A DNA stretch of 9,412 nt from DASULA01 sp036278435 (GTDB taxonomy: Bacteria; Actinomycetota; Actinomycetes; Mycobacteriales; DASULA01): the NCBI GenBank assembly GCA_036278435.1, contig DASULA010000479.1, positions 1 to 9,412 of the forward strand, in the 5' to 3' direction. Of the stretch, positions 1 through 5,481 are shown piece after piece. The translations under genes were made by a program, and so were the position numbers. Every line of letters starts with the position of its first letter. Within the stretch, counting starts at the first letter, position 1. The notes under the pieces are model-generated. The model was not told the DNA's origin. It worked only from the letters and a program-made list of their open reading frames with translations, and made no database searches.

Positions 1-135
1 GTCGCCGCCGCCGTACCAGCCCGGCCAGCGGTGGGCGGCGCCGAACTCGCTGGCCGGTGGCGCGCCGGTGGTGCGCGGGGCCACCCGACCGTCGCGGCTG
101 CCGGGTTTGGGACGGGTGGGTGCGCCTGGCGCCAT
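1..135 (-). CDS. Partial N-terminus of an unrecognised minus-strand protein
   Basis: Only the first 45 codons are inside the window and the gene runs off the left edge. The ATG at 135 (reading leftwards) is preceded by a good ribosome binding site, GGGAGG, about six bases upstream, and the frame stays open to the edge. The visible peptide begins MAPGAPTRPKPGSRDGR and is rich in Pro, Gly, Arg and Ala, so it is probably a disordered N-terminal tail. It ends in an aromatic/glycine stretch (HRWPGWYGGGD). There is no signal peptide or recognisable domain in this piece, so no function is assigned. It is transcribed divergently from the dehydrogenase at 335, with a 199-base spacer. The start is well supported; the product is unknown. 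Confidence 0.6.
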   Translation of the reverse strand, partial: MAPGAPTRPKPGSRDGRVAPRTTGAPPASEFGAAHRWPGWYGGGD

Positions 136-206
136 CGGGACCTCCCGATCGGTTGCCGGTCGGACACGCCGGGTAAGCATGTGCCCGGTGCGGCCCGATG
201 GGCCAG

Positions 207-245
207 ACCCGTACGGGTGACAGATCCGACCGGTCGGGACCGGTC
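207..245. promoter_or_regulatory. Palindrome cluster in the divergent spacer (candidate operator)
   Basis: The spacer between the two divergent starts holds a perfect 12-bp palindrome, ACCCGTACGGGT (207-218). It is followed by two copies of the 8-bp palindrome GACCGGTC (228-235 and 238-245) whose starts are exactly 10 bp apart, one helical turn. This layout suits a dimeric repressor or activator acting on one or both genes. GC-rich DNA produces short palindromes by chance, so only the phased pair plus the 12-mer together carry weight. Confidence 0.35.
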
Positions 246-334
246 ACGCGGCGGGTCGGCGTGCACATGCCGGCCCGGCCCGGATCGCCTATGTTCGAAC
301 CGGGGCCGTCCGGCCCGGGGGAGGACGGTGTGTG

Positions 335-1216
335 ATGGCTGTGCCGACAGGCTTCATCGGCCTCGGGCTGATGGGCACCCCGATGGCTGGCAACCTGGCC
401 CGCGCCGGCTTTCCACTCACGGTGTGGAACCGCACCCGGGACAAGATGGAATCACTCGCCGAGGCCGGCGCCAGGATCGCCTCTCGACCCCGGGAGGTCG
501 GCGCGGCCTCCGAGGTGGTCATCACGGTGCTGTCCGACGACGCGGCCGTGGGCGAGGTGTTGCTGGGGGCCGAGGGCGTCGCGCAGGGCATGGCCGCCGG
601 TGGGGTGGTCATGGACATGTCCACCACCAGCCCGCGGGCGGTCAGGGAACTCGCCGGGCGGCTCGCCGAGCGCGGGATCGGGTTCGTCGACGCCCCGTTC
701 TTCGGCTCGGTCAAGCCGGCCGAGACCGGTGAGCTGTGGGTGACGGTGGGGGCCGAGGAGTCCGACCTGGACCGGGTCCGACCGCACCTGGACGCGCTGT
801 GTTCCAAGATGTTCCACATGGGCCCGGTAGGTGCCGGAGCGGTGATGAAGCTGTGCGGGAACCTGATCGACACCGGCATGCAGAGCCTGCTGGCCGAGGG
901 GCTGACCCTGGGCCGGCGGAACGGCCTGGACGCCGGGCAGATGCTGGACGTGCTACAGGTGACCGACTGCGCGTCGCTGGTGTTCGGCGTGAAGGGGGCG
1001 CAGATCACGGCGGACGACTACGAGCCCCGCTTCCCGCTCAAGCACGCGCTCAAGGACGTCCGGATGGCCCTGGACATGGCCGGCGCGGCGGGCCTGGACC
1101 TGCGCGTGGCCGACGGGGTGCGCGCGGACCTGGACTCCGCCGCGAGGGCCGGGCACGCCGACGAGGACTCGATCGCGGTGATCAAGGGTGTGGGCAGCCA
1201 CCAGGCCACACCGTGA
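335..1216 (+). CDS. NAD(P)-dependent beta-hydroxyacid dehydrogenase (3-hydroxyisobutyrate dehydrogenase / glyoxylate-succinic semialdehyde reductase family)
   Basis: A 293-residue cytosolic oxidoreductase, normal length for the family, which interconverts short beta-hydroxyacids and semialdehydes. The N-terminal Rossmann domain shows GFIGLGLMG with GxGxxG at residues 9-14. NRT at 32-34, at the end of the second strand, is the position that often marks NADP(H) preference in the glyoxylate reductase branch. DMSTTSP (94-100) and VDAPFFGS (118-125) are the substrate-loop motifs. The catalytic lysine is K172, with the family's KxxxN pattern (N176), and the conserved C-terminal KD lies at 240-241. 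In the DAP motif the usual V-S-G is F-F-G, so the pocket may be altered and the substrate cannot be named. The binding site GGGGGAGG (317-324) lies ten bases before ATG 335 and seven before an in-frame GTG at 332; either may be used. No operon partner is evident: the next gene is 115 bases away. Confidence 0.9.
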   Translation: MAVPTGFIGLGLMGTPMAGNLARAGFPLTVWNRTRDKMESLAEAGARIASRPREVGAASEVVITVLSDDAAVGEVLLGAEGVAQGMAAGGVVMDMSTTSPRAVRELAGRLAERGIGFVDAPFFGSVKPAETGELWVTVGAEESDLDRVRPHLDALCSKMFHMGPVGAGAVMKLCGNLIDTGMQSLLAEGLTLGRRNGLDAGQMLDVLQVTDCASLVFGVKGAQITADDYEPRFPLKHALKDVRMALDMAGAAGLDLRVADGVRADLDSAARAGHADEDSIAVIKGVGSHQATP

Positions 1217-1331
1217 CCGCCCGACGCCGAAGACGGGTACGGATCGTCGCCCGGCCGGCCGCCCGGAGTAAAACCCCTCCGCCCGCGTACTCCCGGTATG
1301 CGATAGGTTGCGCGCCGCGAGAGGGGTGAGC

Positions 1332-2132
1332 ATGACCGACGTTGGCTCGACCCGTGAGAACGTCGAGCAGGTCGGCCAGCGGCCGGGTCAGCACGGGGCG
1401 GAAAGCCCCGACGGCACCGGAGACCCGGCCGACCTGGGCCGGGACGACTGGCGCGACCGAGACGACTGGCGGCCCGAACCGGAGCGGCACGGCCGGCGGG
1501 GTTGGCTGTTCGCCGCCTTCGCCGTGGTCGTTGTCGCCATCGCCGCCGCGGTGCTGAAGCTCGCCACCGGCGATCCGGCCGTCGCGCCGCTCGGGCCGGT
1601 GCACCTGGCCGCGCCGGTGACCCTGCCGCCGGCGCCGAATCCGCCACCCCGGCCGAGCACCGCCCAGAGTTCGGCCGCTGGCACCGCCGGTGCGGAGATC
1701 TGCCCGGGTTCGGACGGGGTCAGCGCGGACGACCAGCCGGGTTGGCAGCACGACGCGGTCCAGGCAGACCCGGCCGACCCGGCATCGTCGGTGGCCTGCG
1801 CGGGCAGGTACTCGCTGCACACCACCAGCACGGCCGGCGGGGTGTCCTACCGGTGGACCTTTGACGTGGACCAGGCCGGCCACTGCGACATCGCGGTGTA
1901 CGTCCCGGACACGCCGCGCGCCGACGTGGCCCGGGTGCACTACACCGTCCTGGACGGCGACACGGTGGTGGAGGGCTTCGTGATCGCGCAGGCCCGCGAC
2001 CGCGGCCAGTTCGTGCCGGCCGGCAGCTACCCGGCCGGCGGCGGCCCGCTGACGGTCCGGATGGACAACCAGTCCCCGGTGGCGGGCACCGTGGTCGCCT
2101 CGGCGGTCCGGTTCACCTGCCAGCCGGGCTGA
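1332..2132 (+). CDS. Single-pass membrane protein with an extracytoplasmic golvesin/Xly CBD-like domain
   Basis: A 266-residue protein. Residues 1-56 are hydrophilic and charged, with a DDWR duplication at 38-47, and are probably cytoplasmic. One transmembrane helix (about 57-77, run AVVVVAIAAAV) follows Arg-Arg, giving N-in topology. A Pro/Ala/Ser linker (about 82-120) leads to an outside domain (about 124-266). That domain matches the beta-sandwich pattern of golvesin C-terminal/Xly CBD-like modules: YRWTFDV, an aG-hydrophobic-YVP strand, YTV, an FVIAQ segment, and a closing VVASAVRF. Four cysteines (124, 156, 185, 263) all lie on the outer side and could form two disulfides. Related modules are usually attached to secreted hydrolases or lyases and are thought to bind carbohydrate; here no catalytic domain is present. 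ATG 1332 is preceded by GAGGGG and is preferred over an upstream in-frame GTG at 1308. Membrane topology is confident; the domain name is moderately so. Confidence 0.75.
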   Translation: MTDVGSTRENVEQVGQRPGQHGAESPDGTGDPADLGRDDWRDRDDWRPEPERHGRRGWLFAAFAVVVVAIAAAVLKLATGDPAVAPLGPVHLAAPVTLPPAPNPPPRPSTAQSSAAGTAGAEICPGSDGVSADDQPGWQHDAVQADPADPASSVACAGRYSLHTTSTAGGVSYRWTFDVDQAGHCDIAVYVPDTPRADVARVHYTVLDGDTVVEGFVIAQARDRGQFVPAGSYPAGGGPLTVRMDNQSPVAGTVVASAVRFTCQPG

Positions 2133-2151
2133 CGACTCGGACCGAGGCGGT

Positions 2152-2192
2152 CCGGTACCGGCGCGGGTTGACGCCGAGCCCGCCAGTACCGG
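2152..2192 (+). terminator. GC-rich hairpin after the membrane protein gene
   Basis: An inverted repeat starts 19 bases after the stop codon at 2132. CCGGTAC (2152-2158) pairs with GTACCGG (2186-2192), and GCGGG (2163-2167) pairs with CCCGC (2179-2183), with a small asymmetric internal loop and an 11-base terminal loop. There is no T-tract, which is common for actinobacterial terminators. It most likely ends transcription of the upstream gene, but termination is inferred from position and structure only. Confidence 0.5.
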
Positions 2193-2214
2193 CGTGAAGG
2201 CACGGACGACGCAC

Positions 2215-2275
2215 ATTCGATCATGCTCAATGACCTTGCGATTTTCTTGCATTTTCTTATGACGAAAAAGGCCAG
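2215..2275. promoter_or_regulatory. AT-rich island with 10-bp phased direct repeat
   Basis: In an otherwise very GC-rich window this stretch is distinctly AT-rich. It contains ATTTTCTT twice (2241-2248 and 2251-2258), exactly 10 bp apart, followed by an A-tract (GAAAAA, 2264-2269). Helically phased A/T tracts can bend DNA, act as upstream promoter elements, or recruit Lsr2-type nucleoid proteins in actinomycetes. It lies about 100 bases upstream of the first large secreted-protein gene. Function is inferred from composition and location. Confidence 0.35.
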
Positions 2276-2297
2276 GACCGGGTCACCAGAACTATTC

Positions 2298-2318
2298 GCT
2301 CCTCTCGCCTGCTAAGAC
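2298..2318 (+). promoter_or_regulatory. Promoter-region element shared by the two paralogs, copy 1
   Basis: GCTC-N3-TCGCCTGCTA (2298-2314) recurs upstream of the second paralog at 5407-5423, with 14 of 17 positions identical. It overlaps a possible -10 hexamer, TAAGAC (2313-2318), that aligns with TATAAC in the other copy. The start codon is 63 bases downstream of the element here and 58 in the second copy, so position is also conserved. The -35 region here (around 2290-2296) is not convincing. Confidence 0.4.
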
Positions 2319-2377
2319 TTTGGATAGGACGTCACTGGGCTGTCCAGGTTTGACCTGGGGTGGGACGGGAGCCAGTC

Positions 2378-4921
2378 ATGACAACGACACGACGGATCAT
2401 GACCGCACTTACCGGGGTCGGGGTGGTCGCGGCCACGCTGGTGGTGACCCAGGCCACTCCGGCCGGAGCGGCGCCGGGGAACCTGCCGGCACTGGCCGCC
2501 CAGCCGGCGGCTTCCGCTGGCGCGCAGGGTTTCCACGCCCTGGCCCCGACCCGGGTGTTGGACACCCGGTCCGGTCTGGCCGGCCCGCTGGGCCCGCACG
2601 GAACGGTCGACGTGCAACTGGCCGGTGTGGCCGGCATCCCGGCCACCGGGGTGACCGCGGTCGTGTTCAACCTCACCGCGGTAGCCCCCACCGCCGGCGG
2701 ATTCCTCACCGTCTACCCCACCGGAACTGCCCGCCCCACCTCCTCCAACCTCAACTTCACCGCCGGGCAGACCCTCGCCGACGAGGTCATCGCCACCCTG
2801 GGCACCAACGGCAGGGCCACCATCTTCAACGCCGCCGGTGACACCCATGTCCTCGCCGACGTCTCCGGGTGGTTCGCCACCGGCTCCTACTACCACCCAC
2901 TGACCCCCATCCGGCTGCTGGACACCCGCACCGGACTGGGCGCCCCGGCCCCCGGACCCCTGGGCGACTCCCACACCCTCGACGTCCAGATCAGCGGACA
3001 CGCCGGCATACCCGCCACCGCCACCGCTGTCGCCTACACCCTCACCGCCACGGAACCAACCACCTCCACCTTCATCACGGCCTACCCGGCCGGCGAACCC
3101 CGACCCGCCACCTCCAACCTCAACCTCACCCGCGGCCAGACCACCGCCGTGATGGCCATCACCAAACTCGGCAGCACCGGCGCGATCACCCTCTACAACG
3201 CCGCCGGCAGCACTCAGCTCATCACCGACATCACCGGCTGGTTCACCGCCACCGGACAGTTCACCCCCATCACCCCCACCCGCATCCTCGACACCCGTAC
3301 CACCCAGAGCCCGTTGCCCGATCGCGCGACCACGCGGCTCACCGTCGCCGGGGCTGTCCACGGGACGATCCCGAGGAACGTGGACTCGGTGGTGCTGTCG
3401 GTCACCGCGGTGGCTCCGACGTCGAGCGGTTTCCTGACCGTGCGACCGGATCTGTCCACATCCACCTCGACGATCAACTTCACCGCCGGTCACAGCGCGG
3501 CCAACCTGGTCATCGCTCAGGTCGACTCCGTCGAGGGCGGTGTGATCTTCATCACCAACGGTGCGACGTCGGGAAGCGCCGACGTCGTGGTGGACGTGCT
3601 GGGCTGGTTCGTAACCCCACTCACCTTCACCCCGTCGGCCCTCCCGGACGCGGCGCTGCCCGCCGGGTACTCCCAGCCGCTGACCGCCACCGGCGGCGCC
3701 GCCCCCTACACCTGGTCGGTCTCCGCCGGGTCTCTGCCGGCCGGGCTGTCGGTGACGTCCACCGGGCCGCAGTCCGCGGCCATCACCGGCACCCCGACCA
3801 CCGCGGGCACCAGCACGTTCACCATCCGGGTCACCGAGTCGAGGGGGACCTTCGTCGAAGAGTCCCTCACCCTGACCGTGCAGCCCTTCGCGCCCGGAGC
3901 CGTGTGGGCCTGGGGGGTCGGCGCGTTGGGCGTCGGATCGACCAGCGGCAGTGCCGCGCCCCTGCGGGTTCATGACCTGTCCGATGTCACCGCCATCGCC
4001 GGCGGAATCAGCGGTGCCGGATACGCGCTGAAGAGCGACGGCACGGTGTGGGCCTGGGGCGCCAACAGCATGGGTCAACTCGGCGACGGAACGACCACCG
4101 GCCGGAGCACACCAGTCCAGGTGACCGGGTTGACCGGCGTGATCGCCATTGCCGGCGGCGCGGGGAGCGGGTACGCGCTGAAGGCCGATGGCACAGTGTG
4201 GGCCTGGGGATTCAACGCAGAGGGCGAGTTGGGGGATGGAACGAGGCTCACCCGGCTTACTCCGGTGCAGGTGACCGGGCTCTCCGGTGTCATCGCGATC
4301 GGTGCGGGGTTCGAGTCGGCTGTCGCGGTCACCGGTGACGGTCGGGTCTGGGACTGGGGAATCGGGTTGGGCACCATGACCCCGTTCCCGGTGCCCGGGT
4401 TGACCGATGCCGTCGCCGTCGATGCGGGAACCGATGTCGGTTACGCGTTGAAGTCCGATGGCACGGTGTGGGCCTGGGGATTCAACGAGTTCGGATCACT
4501 GGGCAACGGAACCATGACCGTCCGAGACTTCGGGCCGGCGCCGGTGAAGACCCTGACCGACGTGGTCTCCATCGCGGCGAAGAACAGAACCGGCCACGCC
4601 CTGAAAGCCGACGGCACGGTCTGGTCCTGGGGATTCAACGATGTCGGCCAGGTGGGTGACGGAACAACGGCCAACCGGGACGTGGCAGTTCAGGTGGCCG
4701 GGCTGACCGGAGTGACGGCGATCACCGCAGGCTTGTCCAACGGGTACGCGATCACGTCCGACGGCGCGGTGTGGGGCTGGGGCGAGGACGATTCGCGGCA
4801 ACTGGGCGTCGGCACTTCCGGCACCCGGACGGCTCCGATCCGGATCGCCGACATGCCGCCGGTGACCGCTCTGGCCGCCGGCTCCGGAGCCGCCTACGCC
4901 CTGGGCACGGCCACACCCTGA
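2378..4921 (+). CDS. Secreted multidomain protein with three LDTR repeats, an Ig-like domain and a seven-bladed RCC1 propeller (paralog 1)
   Basis: An 847-residue exported protein. Signal peptide at 1-32: Arg-Arg, a hydrophobic core, then AGAA before the mature start. Three homologous repeats follow (52-167, 171-289, 295-411), each opening with TxRxLDTR, with SNLN or a similar strand mid-way, and closing D-hydrophobic-x-G-W-F. Such repeats occur in many actinobacterial secreted proteins; their role is not established. An Ig-like domain of the He_PIG type (about 415-503; GAAPYTWSVSAGSLPAGLS, then TGTPTTAGTSTFTI) precedes seven RCC1-type blades (508-847) with signature ALKSDGTVWAWG. Blade 4 is about 10 residues shorter. 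There is no catalytic motif, sortase signal or C-terminal membrane anchor, so it is probably released or non-covalently attached. ATG 2378 has GGGAG (2367-2371) six bases upstream; an in-frame GTG at 2360 would add residues before the signal peptide and is rejected. A surface binding or adhesion role is inferred. It is paralogous to 5482-8085. Confidence 0.9.
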   Translation: MTTTRRIMTALTGVGVVAATLVVTQATPAGAAPGNLPALAAQPAASAGAQGFHALAPTRVLDTRSGLAGPLGPHGTVDVQLAGVAGIPATGVTAVVFNLTAVAPTAGGFLTVYPTGTARPTSSNLNFTAGQTLADEVIATLGTNGRATIFNAAGDTHVLADVSGWFATGSYYHPLTPIRLLDTRTGLGAPAPGPLGDSHTLDVQISGHAGIPATATAVAYTLTATEPTTSTFITAYPAGEPRPATSNLNLTRGQTTAVMAITKLGSTGAITLYNAAGSTQLITDITGWFTATGQFTPITPTRILDTRTTQSPLPDRATTRLTVAGAVHGTIPRNVDSVVLSVTAVAPTSSGFLTVRPDLSTSTSTINFTAGHSAANLVIAQVDSVEGGVIFITNGATSGSADVVVDVLGWFVTPLTFTPSALPDAALPAGYSQPLTATGGAAPYTWSVSAGSLPAGLSVTSTGPQSAAITGTPTTAGTSTFTIRVTESRGTFVEESLTLTVQPFAPGAVWAWGVGALGVGSTSGSAAPLRVHDLSDVTAIAGGISGAGYALKSDGTVWAWGANSMGQLGDGTTTGRSTPVQVTGLTGVIAIAGGAGSGYALKADGTVWAWGFNAEGELGDGTRLTRLTPVQVTGLSGVIAIGAGFESAVAVTGDGRVWDWGIGLGTMTPFPVPGLTDAVAVDAGTDVGYALKSDGTVWAWGFNEFGSLGNGTMTVRDFGPAPVKTLTDVVSIAAKNRTGHALKADGTVWSWGFNDVGQVGDGTTANRDVAVQVAGLTGVTAITAGLSNGYAITSDGAVWGWGEDDSRQLGVGTSGTRTAPIRIADMPPVTALAAGSGAAYALGTATP

Positions 4922-4956
4922 GCGGAGTCCGATCGCACGGCCTGACCGTCGCCAGG

Positions 4957-5325
4957 TCAGTTCCCGGCGGCCGGACCGGCGAGCCCGGCGGGTTCGGGGT
5001 CGAGCCAGTACAGGTGCGGGGCGCGGTTCCGGCCGAACAGGTCCAAGGCGCGCTGGGCGGACCGGAACGAGCCCGCGGTGACCCGCCCGCCGGACAGCAC
5101 CGCCCCGTCGGGATAGGCCAAGCCCCAGGCGAACACGGTGAACACCCGCCTCGTGGCGGCGGCCTCGCCGTGCTCGTCACACAGCTCCTCGCACAGCGCG
5201 AACCGGCGCGGCGGATCGGCCTGGCAGGTCACCCGCAGCAACTCATCCCGCCGGGCCGGACTCCACACCGACTCGCCCCACTCCTGGCCGCCCTCGCCCG
5301 ACTCCACGCTGTCGTGTGTGGTCAT
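4957..5325 (-). CDS. Small hypothetical cytosolic protein between the two paralogs
   Basis: A 122-residue protein with no signal peptide or membrane segment. ATG 5325 is preceded by AGGGAG about six to seven bases upstream, so the start is well supported. The N-terminus (1-23) is acidic and glycine-rich. The core (about 24-112) looks folded, with aromatic and hydrophobic stretches (RVFTVFAWGLAYPDGAVL, then FRSAQRALDLFG and PHLYWLDPEP). Cysteines 34, 45 and 49, with His52, give a C-x3-C-x2-H cluster that might bind metal, but this is speculative. I do not recognise the family and assign no function. It is convergent with paralog 1 (35-base gap, no clear terminator) and divergent from paralog 2, with which it shares a 156-base spacer holding a strong palindrome. 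It is the only gene separating the two copies. Confidence 0.75.
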   Translation of the reverse strand: MTTHDSVESGEGGQEWGESVWSPARRDELLRVTCQADPPRRFALCEELCDEHGEAAATRRVFTVFAWGLAYPDGAVLSGGRVTAGSFRSAQRALDLFGRNRAPHLYWLDPEPAGLAGPAAGN

Positions 5326-5361
5326 GCACCGCTCCCTACGGCGCAGTCTCGCCTCCGTCCT

Positions 5362-5385
5362 GATTCGCGCTGGTAAGCGCGAATC
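5362..5385. promoter_or_regulatory. 24-bp perfect inverted repeat in the divergent spacer (candidate operator)
   Basis: GATTCGCGCT (5362-5371) is followed by the four bases GGTA and the exact reverse complement AGCGCGAATC (5376-5385). It lies 37 bases upstream of the minus-strand gene's ATG and about 15 bases before the possible -35 of paralog 2. It is upstream of both genes, so a terminator is unlikely; an operator for a dimeric regulator serving one or both genes is the simpler reading. Confidence 0.5.
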
Positions 5386-5399
5386 CTCCGGAATAGCCG

Positions 5400-5427
5400 T
5401 TGTTAAGCTCTGATCGCCTGCTATAAC
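5400..5427 (+). promoter_or_regulatory. Candidate promoter of paralog 2, containing shared element copy 2
   Basis: TTGTTA (5400-5405) and TATAAC (5422-5427), with a 16-base spacer, make a plausible -35/-10 pair. They would start transcription near 5434 and give a leader of about 48 bases. GCTC-N3-TCGCCTGCTA (5407-5423), which matches the element at 2298-2314 at 14 of 17 positions, fills the spacer and overlaps the -10. Conservation in front of the paralog at a similar distance from the start codon supports a regulatory role. Confidence 0.45.
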
Positions 5428-5481
5428 GCGCTAGGCGCCCTGGATCATCAGGATCCGGCGCGGGGCGAAGGGTGTGCTCGG

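Noticed and set aside
290..295. TATGTT as a -10 for the dehydrogenase
   Set aside because: No -35 at a suitable distance was found; the hexamer alone is too common to claim.
31..732. Plus-strand 233-residue open frame overlapping the dehydrogenase start
   Set aside because: Arg/Gly/Pro-rich shadow translation with no domain. It overlaps both the well-supported minus-strand start at 135 and the dehydrogenase.
1217..1331. Promoter or terminator between the dehydrogenase and the membrane protein genes
   Set aside because: TAGGTT at 1304-1309 could be a -10 but has no convincing -35, and the GC-rich direct repeats around 1247-1267 do not make a clear hairpin.
2312..4078. Long minus-strand open frame (588 residues) opposite paralog 1
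   Set aside because: Gly/Gly-Asp-rich composition with no start signal or domain. It is the antisense shadow of repeat-rich GC-biased coding DNA.
4922..4956. Possible terminator between the convergent ends of paralog 1 and the small gene
   Set aside because: Only a weak GACC...GGTC pairing is present, not enough to call a hairpin.
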